A DNA stretch of 64,000 nt, from positions 1 through 64,000 of the forward strand of contig JALUXU010000015.1 in assembly GCA_027013225.1 (NCBI GenBank), given 5' to 3'. Positions within the stretch are counted from its first letter, which is position 1. Each line of letters starts with the position of its first letter. The DNA is from Acidihalobacter sp. (GTDB taxonomy: Bacteria; Pseudomonadota; Gammaproteobacteria; DSM-5130; Acidihalobacteraceae). The notes under the pieces were generated by a model. It was not told the DNA's origin. It saw only the letters and a list, made by a program, of their open reading frames with translations, and did not search any database. Made by a program: the position numbers and the translations under genes. Below are positions 48,479-57,590 of the stretch, one piece after another.

Positions 48479-49186
48479 ATGCGCGCACATTGCTTTCAAC
48501 ACGTCCCCTTCGAGGGCTTGGGCAGCATCGAGCCTTGGCTAAAAAATGCTGGTTATGAGCTCTCGACCACCTGTTTCTTCAATTCTTCAGCGCTTCCCAA
48601 TGCTGAAGAAATCGATTTTCTCATCATCCTGGGTGGGCCGATGAGCGTGAACGATGAAGCACAACACCCTTGGCTTTCAAAAGAAAAAAAATTCATCAAA
48701 CGCTTTATCGAAACAGGCAAGCCCGTCCTCGGCGTCTGCTTGGGCGCGCAACTCATTGCCACGGCGATGGGCGCCGTGGTTTTTCCGAATCCGGAGAAGG
48801 AAATTGGCTGGTTTTTCGTGGAAGCGGCGGGTCAGAAAGGCGAAGATGTTTTTCAGTTTCCTAATAAAATAAAAGTTTTTCATTGGCATGGCGAAACATT
48901 CAGTCTGCCTCAGGGGGCGGTTCTGCTCGCCAGGAGCCAGGGTTGCGAGAATCAGGCATTCCAAATCGGCCGTCATGTCATCGGTTTGCAATTTCACATC
49001 GAAACCACGCCGGAATCCGCCCGGCGGATCGTGGAAAATTGCAAAAATGAACTCGTCGAAGGCGCCTTTATCCAGTCGGAGACGGAAATATTGTCTGCTC
49101 CCATGGAATGTTACACTTCAATAAATGCGTTGATGGCGGATATCCTCGATTACTTGCATGCAAACACCAACACGCATCTGCCTTAA
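48479..49186 (+). CDS. Class I glutamine amidotransferase-like protein
   Basis: The 235-residue protein has the class I nucleophile elbow VLGVCLGAQLIATAMG and the His/Glu pair in GLQFHIETTPESAR, with the early LIILGGPMSVNDE. That gives a complete Cys-His-Glu triad as in GMP synthetase-type glutaminases. It has no synthetase domain, so a partner or a gamma-glutamyl hydrolase activity is possible. It lies 2 bp after the GT4 gene and 2 bp before a polysaccharide deacetylase gene, so it is part of the envelope operon. Its codon use is more AT-rich than its neighbours', hinting at separate origin. Confidence 0.85.
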   Translation: MRAHCFQHVPFEGLGSIEPWLKNAGYELSTTCFFNSSALPNAEEIDFLIILGGPMSVNDEAQHPWLSKEKKFIKRFIETGKPVLGVCLGAQLIATAMGAVVFPNPEKEIGWFFVEAAGQKGEDVFQFPNKIKVFHWHGETFSLPQGAVLLARSQGCENQAFQIGRHVIGLQFHIETTPESARRIVENCKNELVEGAFIQSETEILSAPMECYTSINALMADILDYLHANTNTHLP

Positions 49187-49188
49187 CG

Positions 49189-50010
49189 ATGAATGCCAAA
49201 GCCGTTCCCGTACTCATGTATCACCATGTCAGTCCCAGTCCGGGACTGGTGACGTTGCATCCTGAAACGTTCGCCGCGCACATGGAGCATCTGGCCCGCG
49301 GCGGCTATTCCACGCTGCGGGCGGATCAGTTCCTCGACTGGTTGCAGGGGCGCGAGAAGGTGCCGGAAAAAAGCGTTCTCATCACCTTCGACGACGGTTA
49401 TCTCGACAACTACGTTCATGCCTACCCAACCCTCAAACGGCTGGGCCTGCATGCCGTCATTTTTCTGGTCACCGCTTGGATAGGAGCAGGCCGCCCGCGC
49501 GCCCACGCCGCCGAGAGACGCGAAGTGCCACCACTGCCCAGTCACAAGGAATGCAAACGCGCTATCGCCGAGGGGCGAGCCGACAGCGTCATGCTTCGCT
49601 GGGCTGAAATCGAGCGCATGCAAGCCGACGGCGTTATGGAATTCCACTCCCACACTCATACCCATGTGCGCTGGGATACCCTCTATCCTGAATCCACGGC
49701 GCGGTTGGATGCGCTGCGTCAGGATCTCATCCTTGCTCGAGACACACTGGAACAATGCCTTGGTCACTCCAGCCGCCACTTGTGCTGGCCGTGGGGCTAT
49801 TACGACGCCAATTATCAGGATATAGCCCGTGAACTCGGTTACCACGCCCAGTACACGGTGGAGAGAGGCCTCAACCTTCGCGGTGATGATCCGCTGTTCA
49901 TAAAACGAATCGACACCAAGGAAAAGCCTGGGGCGTGGTTGAAAAGGCGTCTCGACCTTTACTCTCATCCCTGGCTGGGCAGGGCATACCTCAAGCTACG
50001 CGGAAAGTAG
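49189..50010 (+). CDS. Polysaccharide deacetylase family protein (CE4)
   Basis: The 273-residue protein has the NodB-domain start VPVLMYHHVSPSPG, the catalytic TFDDGYLDN (base and metal Asp), the metal site FHSHTHTHVRW (H-x3-H type) and WPWGYYDANY. CE4 enzymes remove N- or O-acetyl groups from glycans or deformylate lipid-linked sugars. No signal peptide is seen, so it may act in the cytoplasm on a sugar precursor or core intermediate. It ends the five-gene LPS group begun at 45.3 kb. The substrate is unknown. Confidence 0.87.
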   Translation: MNAKAVPVLMYHHVSPSPGLVTLHPETFAAHMEHLARGGYSTLRADQFLDWLQGREKVPEKSVLITFDDGYLDNYVHAYPTLKRLGLHAVIFLVTAWIGAGRPRAHAAERREVPPLPSHKECKRAIAEGRADSVMLRWAEIERMQADGVMEFHSHTHTHVRWDTLYPESTARLDALRQDLILARDTLEQCLGHSSRHLCWPWGYYDANYQDIARELGYHAQYTVERGLNLRGDDPLFIKRIDTKEKPGAWLKRRLDLYSHPWLGRAYLKLRGK

Positions 50011-50068
50011 CTCTGGATAGCCGAGATCCGATAGGGGCGGTCCATGGGCCGAAGCCGCATTCGCTCGC

Positions 50069-50108
50069 GCCAGGCATGAATAGGCCGTGTGTCACTGGTT
50101 TGCCTGGC
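50069..50108. repeat. Inverted repeat upstream of rep
   Basis: GCCAGGCA at 50069-50076 and TGCCTGGC at 50101-50108 form a perfect 8-bp inverted repeat with a 24-nt loop, in the 207-bp gap between the deacetylase and rep genes. There is no T-run. A -10-like TAGAAT at 50202-50207 lies 11 bp before the rep ATG, which lacks a ribosome-binding site, so the mRNA leader may be very short. Confidence 0.3.
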
Positions 50109-50217
50109 TGCGCCGGCCTCTGGGTGCCTGCCCACTCCATTCATGAGGAAAATATGCGGAACGCGACAACAATTTATGCAACAGTTCTTCTGCATTTGAT
50201 TTAGAATTCCCGCCCTT

Positions 50218-52230
50218 ATGAACGCCTTGCCGGAACTCGATGGTCTCAACCCTGCCCAGCGTGCCGCGGTCAAACTGATCGATCGCCCTTTGTTGGTGTT
50301 GGCCGGCGCAGGCAGCGGTAAGACCCGCGTAATCACCGCAAAAATCACCTATCTGGTGCGTCACTGCGGCCTTCCCCCGCGCAACATATTTGCAGTGACC
50401 TTCACCAACAAAGCCGCTCGCGAAATGAAATCCCGGGTCACAGCCCTATTGGCGCGCGAAGAAAGTCGTGGTCTGAATGTATCCACCTTTCATACGCTTG
50501 GCCTCGGGATTGTGCGCCAGGAGCTTTCACATCTTGGCATGAGGCCCGGCTTTTCCATATTCGATGCTCAGGACAGCGCCAGCCTGGTTCGCGAACTGAC
50601 GCACAAAGAAGCCAATGTGGACAATGATGTCATCCGCTGGCAGATTTCGAGTTGGAAAAACGAGGGGATTTTGCCCGAAAAAGCCATTAGTCAGGCGGCC
50701 GACAATGAGCAACTGAATGCGGCGAAGGTGTATTCCGCTTATGAGCGCTCTCTGGCCGCCTATAATGCCATGGATTTTGACGATCTCATCTTGCGCCCAA
50801 CGCGTCTGCTAGAGGAATCTCCTGAGGTGCGCGAACGCTGGCAGAATCGCGTGCGCCATCTGTTGGTGGACGAATATCAAGATACCAACGCTTGTCAATA
50901 CAGGCTCATGCGTCTTTTAGTGGGTGTGGACGGGGGGCTGACCGCCGTTGGCGACGATGATCAGTCCATCTATGCCTGGCGTGGGGCTCGCCCCGAAAAT
51001 CTGACGCAACTGGGCCGCGATTTCCCTCGTCTCGAAGTCATCAAGCTGGAGCAGAATTATCGCTCCATGGGGCGGATTCTCCAAAGCGCCAATCACCTCA
51101 TTGCCAATAATCCGCATTTGCACGAAAAAAAGCTCTGGAGCCGTCTGGGTGCCGGAGAGATGCTGCGCGTGCTTGCCGCCAAGGATGCAGAAGACGAAGC
51201 GGTCAAGGTGGTTTCCGAAATCATCAGGCGCCATTTCCAGGAGCGCGCCGCCTACAAGGATTTCGCCATTCTCTATCGAGGCAACCATCAAGCTAGGGAG
51301 TTCGAGCGCCGGCTGCGAGAACAAAATATTCCTTACAAGCTCTCCGGCGGCACCTCCCTGTTCGAACGCCAGGAAGTCAAGGATCTGATGGCTTATCTTC
51401 GCTTGTTGGTGAATCCCTGTGATGACGCCGCCTTCCTGAGGGTGGTCAACACCCCGCGCCGGGGGATAGGCGCAGGCACGCTGGAAACTTTGGGGCGCTA
51501 TGCCCAGGAGCGCGGAGTCAGCCTTCTTGAAGCCTCGTCGGAGCTCGGTCTGGAGCCGCGATTGACACAGCGCGCTCTAGCCGCCCTGCGCCGATTTGGC
51601 GACTGGATAAACGAGTTTGCTCGGAATGCACAGGATCCTGACACTGACCCCACGACACTCATTCGCCGTTTGCTCGAAGAAGTGGAATATGCCCACTGGC
51701 TGGAGGAAGTTTATGCTGATCCTCGTGCGGCTCGGCGGAGGCTGGACACAATAGACGAGCTTATCGATTGGATCGGCCGTCTGCACGCCGAAGCGCCCGA
51801 AAAAAGTCTAGGCGACCTGGTGGGACATCTGTCTCTCATGGACATCCTTGATAAAAACAGCGATGAACAGGACCGTGATGCGGTGAATCTCATGACTTTG
51901 CATGCCGCTAAGGGGCTCGAGTTCGCACATGTCTTTCTGGTTGGCATGGAAGAAGAGCTATTGCCTCACCGTTCCAGCATCGAAGCCGATGCCATCGAGG
52001 AAGAGCGCCGGCTTGCCTATGTGGGTATTACGCGCGCAAAGCGTACACTCACCTTGACATATGCGGAAAAACGCAAGCGTTATGGCGAGGAAATCGTATG
52101 TGAACCCAGCCGTTTCCTTGAGGAACTGCCAACAGAGCACCTGGAATGGCGTCGCGAACCTGCGAGCCGGGAAGAGGTCCGCAATGTCGGACGCGCCCAC
52201 CTCGCCAGCTTGAAGGCATTGCTCGATTGA
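50218..52230 (+). CDS. rep: ATP-dependent DNA helicase Rep
   Basis: Rep is a superfamily 1A 3'-5' helicase that clears proteins ahead of replication forks. The 670-residue protein has the start LNPAQRAAVKLIDRPLLVLA, Walker A GAGSGKTRVI, TFTNKAAREMK, motif II DEYQDTN, motif III GDDDQSIYAWRGA and motif VI VGITRAKRTLTL. The length and the C-terminal basic tail match Rep rather than UvrD, which is longer. murI follows with overlapping or near-overlapping start. Confidence 0.95.
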   Translation: MNALPELDGLNPAQRAAVKLIDRPLLVLAGAGSGKTRVITAKITYLVRHCGLPPRNIFAVTFTNKAAREMKSRVTALLAREESRGLNVSTFHTLGLGIVRQELSHLGMRPGFSIFDAQDSASLVRELTHKEANVDNDVIRWQISSWKNEGILPEKAISQAADNEQLNAAKVYSAYERSLAAYNAMDFDDLILRPTRLLEESPEVRERWQNRVRHLLVDEYQDTNACQYRLMRLLVGVDGGLTAVGDDDQSIYAWRGARPENLTQLGRDFPRLEVIKLEQNYRSMGRILQSANHLIANNPHLHEKKLWSRLGAGEMLRVLAAKDAEDEAVKVVSEIIRRHFQERAAYKDFAILYRGNHQAREFERRLREQNIPYKLSGGTSLFERQEVKDLMAYLRLLVNPCDDAAFLRVVNTPRRGIGAGTLETLGRYAQERGVSLLEASSELGLEPRLTQRALAALRRFGDWINEFARNAQDPDTDPTTLIRRLLEEVEYAHWLEEVYADPRAARRRLDTIDELIDWIGRLHAEAPEKSLGDLVGHLSLMDILDKNSDEQDRDAVNLMTLHAAKGLEFAHVFLVGMEEELLPHRSSIEADAIEEERRLAYVGITRAKRTLTLTYAEKRKRYGEEIVCEPSRFLEELPTEHLEWRREPASREEVRNVGRAHLASLKALLD

Positions 52231-52277
52231 CCGCGCTCCTCCCGACGGCTGCTTCATCTGCCCCTGCCCAGGGCGAT

Positions 52278-53090
52278 GTGCGCAAGCAACCCATTGGGGT
52301 GTTCGACTCCGGCGTGGGAGGACTCACGGTGTTGGCCGCACTGCATGAGCGCTTGCCTCATGAATCTCTGCTCTATCTGGGAGACATGGCGCGCCTGCCT
52401 TATGGCAACAAAAGCCCGCAAACCATCATCCGTTATGCGCGCCAGGCGGCATCTGTGCTGATTTCCCGCGGTATCAAGATGCTGGTGGTTGCTTGCAATA
52501 CAGCCTCGGCACTGGCGTTGGACGAGTTGCGTCGGGCTTTTCATCCCCTTCCCATCGTGGGTGTGTTGGAGCCTGGGGCGACTGCTGCCTGCGCCGCCAC
52601 CCGGACGGGGCGAATCGTGGTCATCGCCACGGAGGCCACTGTGCGCGAAGGTGCCTACACTCGCGCCATCCAGTCGCTGCGTCCAGGCGCCGAGATTCTG
52701 GCTGTGCCATGCCCTTTGTTCGTGGCCCTGGCCGAGGAAGGCTGGCATTCCGGCGCCATCGTCGAAGCCATAGCGAAACAGTACCTCGAGCCGGTTTTTT
52801 CCCGAACTTCCACTGACGTGCTGGTGCTGGGATGCACGCATTTTCCTGTGCTCGCGGATACACTGGCCAAAGTGGCCGGGCCGGGGATACAGCTCGTGGA
52901 TTCAGCGCATACGACGGCCCAAGCCGTGGCAGAAATGCTGGTGCGCATGGACCTTGCTGCCGAGCCCAGAGCCCAGCCTGCCAGCGTACATTTCATGTCT
53001 ACCGATGCGCCCGAACGCTTCGCTCGCGTGGCTGCGCGCTTTCTGCCTCAAAATCTTAGGCCGTACGAAGTGGAATTGATCGACCTGTGA
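52278..53090 (+). CDS. murI: Glutamate racemase
   Basis: MurI makes D-glutamate for peptidoglycan. The protein has PIGVFDSGVGGLTVLAAL, the first catalytic Cys in VACNTASALAL and the second in VLGCTHFPVL. I took GTG 52278 (270 aa), which starts just before the conserved fold; a TTG at 52227 overlapping the rep stop would give 287 residues, and an ATG at 52146 inside rep is unlikely. A peptidoglycan role fits the amgK-murU pair located 3 kb downstream. Confidence 0.93.
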   Translation: MRKQPIGVFDSGVGGLTVLAALHERLPHESLLYLGDMARLPYGNKSPQTIIRYARQAASVLISRGIKMLVVACNTASALALDELRRAFHPLPIVGVLEPGATAACAATRTGRIVVIATEATVREGAYTRAIQSLRPGAEILAVPCPLFVALAEEGWHSGAIVEAIAKQYLEPVFSRTSTDVLVLGCTHFPVLADTLAKVAGPGIQLVDSAHTTAQAVAEMLVRMDLAAEPRAQPASVHFMSTDAPERFARVAARFLPQNLRPYEVELIDL

Positions 53091-53133
53091 AGCTCTGCTA
53101 CTTGCCTGATTCGGGGCATGGCGGGCATGATTG

Positions 53134-53373
53134 ATGGATAGTTCGACAGACAGAAAATATACGATGCCAGGCAGTGAAACTTTTTCTGAAATACAGGAAC
53201 GGCTCGAAGCCTTGCGGCTCGAGCATCGTGATCTGGACGCGCAGATCGCCGCACTTGCCGGCAATCCGGCCATCGATCAACTCCAGCTTAGCCGAATGAA
53301 ACGGCGCAAGCTGAGATTGAAGGACATGATTGCCCGCCTGGAAAGCCGGTTGATCCCTGATATTGACGCTTAA
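53134..53373 (+). CDS. DUF465 (YdcH-like) small coiled-coil protein
   Basis: This short protein is a helical hairpin: EIQERLEALRLEHRDLDAQI, a GNPAID turn, then QLQLSRMKRRKLRLKDMIAR. That is the exact pattern of DUF465/YdcH proteins (H-x2-LD at the first helix and LKRRKL-type motif in the second). Their role is unclear. Starts at ATG 53134 (79 aa) and ATG 53164 (69 aa) are both possible; the shorter is closer to the family length. Confidence 0.85.
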   Translation: MDSSTDRKYTMPGSETFSEIQERLEALRLEHRDLDAQIAALAGNPAIDQLQLSRMKRRKLRLKDMIARLESRLIPDIDA

Positions 53374-53444
53374 CAAGCAGTTGGAACCCAAAAGCGACTC
53401 TTTTGCCGCTGATTCGCCTCGACCCCCAGCCTGCCGTTGGTCTC

Positions 53445-54923
53445 ATGAAGATAAAACGCCTCGTTCTGTCCGAACCGCTTGTAGCTCTTATGGGTTTCAT
53501 CCTCGTACTCACAGGGGCACATGTATTCGCCGGTTTTTGGGCGGATCTTTCCGAAGATGCCGCGCACTATGCCTTGTATGGCTTTTATCCTGCGCTCAGC
53601 TACTTCGACCATCCCCCCTTGATCGGTTGGATGCAGTTTCTCGTCGAACGCGTGAGTAGCAGTAATCTGGCACTGCGTGCCTGGCCCATGGCGCTGATGG
53701 CGGCGAGCTGCATTACATTATTCCGCCTGACCCGCGAATTGTTTCCCGAAGAATCGCCCTGGATTGGGTTGACCGCTGTGCTGGTATTGCAATCCGCGGT
53801 CATCATCCAGCTCATGGGCTTTTCCATGTTGCCAGATGATCCCTTGCTGTTGTTCTGGATTCTATCGGCGCATGCCTTGTATCGAGCCCTTGTCCAGAAT
53901 GATCCCCGGCAATGGTTATGGATCGGACTCTGGTTTGGGCTTGCCGGCCTCTCCAAGGGCACCGCCGTCACCTTGGTGGTGTCCGCCATCGTGCTGATGA
54001 TCACGGAACGACGCTGGTCTCAATTGCGCACCCCGTGGCCGTGGCTCGCCATTCTTGTGGCGCTGGCTCTGATCAGCCCCATTCTTTGGTGGAATGCGCA
54101 TCACGATTGGATGTGGCTGCGTTACCAGATACTGCACATAGGCGATCCCCGGCCCTGGGAATGGCAAAGGTTCGCAAAATCCCAGGTGATTCAGTTTTTT
54201 TCCTATTCGCCGGGAATCTATATCTTGGGTTATGTGAGCTTGCTTCTGGCGTTGCGCCATTGGCAAGAAGAGCGCATGCGCCTGTTGCTGGCAATCGCTT
54301 TGCCGTTGTTTATTTTTATTGATGGCGCTTCGGGCAGGGAAACCTCCCTGCCGCACTGGCCAGCCGTAGGCTGGGCCACAGTTTGCATCCTGATCGCATG
54401 GCTATTGCACCGTTACTGGCGCACATCCAGGTGGCTGCGTGTGGGAACGTATGCATCCGCTGGCTACTCCATGCTGGTAATCGGAACGTTGTTTTTCTTT
54501 CTGGGCACTTCGGTCAATCCGTTTCCGGTCAATCGAAATCCCTTGGCAACCGCGGGACTCTATGGTTGGGAGCGGGCCGCCGTTCATGCTGAAGCACTGC
54601 GCTCTGAGATGGCTGCAACGCCGGGGCCAGCGCCCGTCTTGTATGCCGGCAACTGGTCCTATGCCAGCCAGCTCGCCTGGTATGCCCGACCCACGCCGGT
54701 GCAGATCACCGATCGTACGCTGCGCCAAATGACCTTGTGGTATGGCAACCCGGTAAAAGGCGGGCGCGGCGTGCTCGTCGTTCCTCAACACTTTGCTGAC
54801 AAAGCACCCGCCTGGCAGGCAAAGTTCGAACGCTGCCAAGCGACGCCTCCCATGCCGATCAAGGTTGGAGGGAAAATAGCCACCACCTATTATTTCTATC
54901 GGTGCATGGGATATCGTGGATGA
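53445..54923 (+). CDS. ArnT/PMT-like membrane glycosyltransferase (GT83-type)
   Basis: The 492-residue protein has about ten to twelve membrane helices. The early loop carries ADLSEDAAHYALYGFYPALS with Asp/Glu-rich residues and SYFDHPPLIGWMQF, the Y-x-D-H-P-P motif characteristic of ArnT-related enzymes that use undecaprenyl-phosphate sugars. A periplasmic C-terminal domain follows from about residue 375. It likely transfers a sugar to lipid A, core or another periplasmic acceptor. I chose ATG 53445 over 53403 because it starts just before the first helix. It stands alone between DUF465 and SirB1-like genes. Confidence 0.82.
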   Translation: MKIKRLVLSEPLVALMGFILVLTGAHVFAGFWADLSEDAAHYALYGFYPALSYFDHPPLIGWMQFLVERVSSSNLALRAWPMALMAASCITLFRLTRELFPEESPWIGLTAVLVLQSAVIIQLMGFSMLPDDPLLLFWILSAHALYRALVQNDPRQWLWIGLWFGLAGLSKGTAVTLVVSAIVLMITERRWSQLRTPWPWLAILVALALISPILWWNAHHDWMWLRYQILHIGDPRPWEWQRFAKSQVIQFFSYSPGIYILGYVSLLLALRHWQEERMRLLLAIALPLFIFIDGASGRETSLPHWPAVGWATVCILIAWLLHRYWRTSRWLRVGTYASAGYSMLVIGTLFFFLGTSVNPFPVNRNPLATAGLYGWERAAVHAEALRSEMAATPGPAPVLYAGNWSYASQLAWYARPTPVQITDRTLRQMTLWYGNPVKGGRGVLVVPQHFADKAPAWQAKFERCQATPPMPIKVGGKIATTYYFYRCMGYRG

Positions 54924-54974
54924 AATTGGCGGGGCATTTGCGTAAGATCAAAGAGTTTCCAAGGCCAAATAGGT

Positions 54975-55817
54975 ATGCGCCAAATGCATGAAGCATTGCG
55001 CCAGATTCTGCAGGCCGAAGCCAAACGCCCAGACGAGGAAATCGACGTCCTTCGTATGGCTTTGCTCGTCGCCCGCCATGCCCATGCCGAACTCGATCCA
55101 GATCCATACATAGATCGACTGGCGCGATGGGCAGACGATTTGGCGAAAACCCTGCCCGAGAAGGCTGACGTTCCTACCCGTATTGCCCGACTCAATCATT
55201 TCATGTTCGAGGAGCTGGGCTTTAGCGCTGCGCAAGAAGACTATTACAGCTCACAGAACAGTTGCCTCAATGAGGTGCTGGATCGTCGGCGTGGTATTCC
55301 TATCACCCTCGCTTTGATCTACATGGCGCTTGGTCGGCGCATCGGCCTTGAGCTGGAAGGGGTTTCCTTCCCCGGCCACTTCTTGGTTAAACTGACCGTA
55401 ATGGGGGGACAGGTCGTTCTCGACCCCTATAACAAGGGAGTGAGCCTGGACGAGGATGACCTGCGACTGCGCCTGATCTCCCAGTATGGCAAAGCGCCCG
55501 CCACTATTCAGCCTTTGCTGTATCGGGCGAGCCATCGTGAAATCCTAGTGCGCATGCTGCGCAATCTGAAAGGGATTTATCAGATGCAAGGCGAAATCCA
55601 GCGCGCCCTTGAAATCATCGATCTGATCATTGCGATAAACCCACATCTGGACGAAGAATACCGTGACCGTGGTTTGTTGTTCTATGAAGTCGGTTATTCT
55701 TTCGCTGCGCTACGTGATTTGCGCCATTATCTTGCGGCTCAGCCGAATGCCGAGGATGCGGCCGAGATCCGCGATCTAATCATTAGCTTGCAACAACAAG
55801 GTATGCACCTGCATTGA
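54975..55817 (+). CDS. SirB1-family protein (transglutaminase-like plus TPR)
   Basis: The 280-residue protein has the SirB1/transglutaminase-like core EDYYSSQNSCLNEVLDRRRG, GIPITLALIYMALGRRIGLE and FPGHFLVKL, with Cys in NSCLNEV and His in GHF. A C-terminal helical-repeat section (EILVRMLRNLKGIYQMQGEI onward) resembles TPR. The biochemical role of this family is not established. Its stop overlaps the TTG start of amgK. Confidence 0.85.
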   Translation: MRQMHEALRQILQAEAKRPDEEIDVLRMALLVARHAHAELDPDPYIDRLARWADDLAKTLPEKADVPTRIARLNHFMFEELGFSAAQEDYYSSQNSCLNEVLDRRRGIPITLALIYMALGRRIGLELEGVSFPGHFLVKLTVMGGQVVLDPYNKGVSLDEDDLRLRLISQYGKAPATIQPLLYRASHREILVRMLRNLKGIYQMQGEIQRALEIIDLIIAINPHLDEEYRDRGLLFYEVGYSFAALRDLRHYLAAQPNAEDAAEIRDLIISLQQQGMHLH

Positions 55818-56881
55818 AAGACGCTCGCTCGACCTGGCTGCAAAACTGGCTCGATGCCTGGTTCCCGGATGGTATCGAGCTTAAACCCGTGTCAGGCGAT
55901 GCCAGCTTCAGGCGCTATTTCCGCGCCTTCACACGCAGCGGTCAGACCTATATCGTCATGGATGCCCCGCCGCAGAAAGAGCCTCTGCACGCGTTTCTTG
56001 ACATCAATGAAAGGCTGCGTGCCGCGGGTGTGCATGCGCCCGTGATCCACGCGCATGATACGGAGCAAGGCTTTGTTCTGCTTGAAGACTTGGGATCAAC
56101 GTCGTATCTGGACTCCCTGAAGGCTTGTGCCTTAAGCGTTCACTTCGCCACTTCGCCTGATATCGACGGCACCTCCGGATTTCGTTGCCAAGACACTCTC
56201 TATGCCGAGGCATTTGCCGCATTGATCCGCATCCAGAAGGCCGACACCCGTGGATTGCTCGCCTACGATGCGAGCCTGCTGGGAAAGGAAATCGACCTGT
56301 TTGATGAATGGTTTCTCGGCCGTCATCTGAATCTCAGGCTTGGCTCCATGCACGCTGGACTTCTCGCTACGACCCGGGAAAACCTGATAGCCAGTGCCTT
56401 GGAGCAACCTTGCGTATTCGTCCATCGAGACTATCACTCGCGCAACTTGATGTGGCTTCCTACTAACAGCCCTGGCGTGCTCGATCATCAGGATGCCGTG
56501 TGTGGACCATTCACTTATGATCTTGTCTCGCTGTTGCGCGATGCCTATGTCGCTTGGCCAAGCGAAAAAATTCGCCGCTGGGCGCTCCAGTATCATGCTC
56601 TGGCGATCACGAGCGAAGTCATAGAGCCCATAGACGAGGATACGTTCCTGCGCTGGTTTGATCTCATGGGGCTGCAACGTCATCTCAAGATACTTGGCAT
56701 TTTCGCAAGACTCCATCATCGGGATCGCAAGAGTGGGTATCTCGCGGACATGCCCCGTGTCCTGACTTATGTAGCGGATATTGCCCCTCTTTATCCACAA
56801 AGCCAGCCGCTCGCCGAATTACTGAGCGCGCTTCCCATGGACGCACTTCTCAAATCAAAGGCCGCGACATGCGCGCCATGA
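55814..56881 (+). CDS. amgK: N-acetylmuramate/N-acetylglucosamine kinase
   Basis: AmgK phosphorylates MurNAc and GlcNAc at the anomeric position in the peptidoglycan-recycling shortcut that bypasses de novo UDP-MurNAc synthesis. The 355-residue protein has an APH-type kinase fold: [11 protein letters not shown], the catalytic loop [13 protein letters not shown] and the metal motif [17 protein letters not shown]. It is followed by murU with 13-bp overlap, the diagnostic pair. The start is TTG at 55814, coupled to the SirB1-like stop. Confidence 0.92.
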   Translation: MKDARSTWLQNWLDAWFPDGIELKPVSGDASFRRYFRAFTRSGQTYIVMDAPPQKEPLHAFLDINERLRAAGVHAPVIHAHDTEQGFVLLEDLGSTSYLDSLKACALSVHFATSPDIDGTSGFRCQDTLYAEAFAALIRIQKADTRGLLAYDASLLGKEIDLFDEWFLGRHLNLRLGSMHAGLLATTRENLIASALEQPCVFVHRDYHSRNLMWLPTNSPGVLDHQDAVCGPFTYDLVSLLRDAYVAWPSEKIRRWALQYHALAITSEVIEPIDEDTFLRWFDLMGLQRHLKILGIFARLHHRDRKSGYLADMPRVLTYVADIAPLYPQSQPLAELLSALPMDALLKSKAATCAP

Positions 56882-57543
56882 TCCTCGCTGCAGGACGCGG
56901 TGAGCGCATGCGTCCGCTGAGCGACCGCATCCCCAAGCCACTCCTTTCCGTGGCTGGGCGACCCTTGATCGAGTATCATCTCATCCGCCTGGCTGATGCA
57001 GGGTACAAAGACATCGTGATCAACCTCGCTTGGCTGGGTGAGAAGATCCGCCAGTCGCTCGGCGACGGCAGTCGGTTCGGGGTACGCATACACTATTCAC
57101 CGGAACCCCCCGGAGGGCTTGAAACCGCGGGTGGAATTCGGCGCGCTTTGTCCTTGTTGGGCGACGCCCCTTTTCTGGCCATAAGCGCCGATATATGGTG
57201 CGACCATCCCCTCGCTCCTCATGACTTGGGGGATGATTTGGGGCATCTGGTGCTGGTAGACAATCCGCCGCATCATCCGCAAGGCGACTTTTCCCTGGAT
57301 GGTGATCGCGTGAGCTTATATGGCGACAGGCGCTTGACTTACAGTGGCATCGGTTTTTTTTCCCCGGAATTGTTCGCCGGCTTGCAAGAGAAGTCGGGCC
57401 CGCTCGCACCCGTCTTAAGGCGCGCAATGAGAAAGGGGCGCGTACGCGGAGAATATCACCGTGGTGAATGGATGGATGTGGGAACGCCCGAACGATTGCG
57501 CCGGCTGCGATCGCGTTTTATTTCATCGATATCAAAAGGCTAA
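56869..57543 (+). CDS. murU: N-acetylmuramate alpha-1-phosphate uridylyltransferase
   Basis: MurU converts MurNAc-alpha-1-phosphate to UDP-MurNAc, the second step after AmgK. The 224-residue nucleotidyltransferase starts with [18 protein letters not shown] and [17 protein letters not shown], has [21 protein letters not shown] with the metal Asp, and the end [10 protein letters not shown]. It overlaps amgK by 13 bp, indicating coupling. Known to confer tolerance to fosfomycin in relatives by bypassing MurA; that effect here is inference. Confidence 0.92.
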   Translation: MRAMILAAGRGERMRPLSDRIPKPLLSVAGRPLIEYHLIRLADAGYKDIVINLAWLGEKIRQSLGDGSRFGVRIHYSPEPPGGLETAGGIRRALSLLGDAPFLAISADIWCDHPLAPHDLGDDLGHLVLVDNPPHHPQGDFSLDGDRVSLYGDRRLTYSGIGFFSPELFAGLQEKSGPLAPVLRRAMRKGRVRGEYHRGEWMDVGTPERLRRLRSRFISSISKG

Positions 57544-57590
57544 AATCTCTAACCAATGACCGCCGCAGGTCACACAACCGGGAGTGTCCC

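Noticed and set aside
49183-49968. 261-codon minus-strand open frame opposite the deacetylase
   Set aside because: The sense strand carries the full CE4 motif set; the antisense translation has none.
56791-56799. Perfect DnaA box TTATCCACA within amgK
   Set aside because: It is isolated inside a coding region without AT-rich sequence or further boxes, and one such hit is expected by chance.
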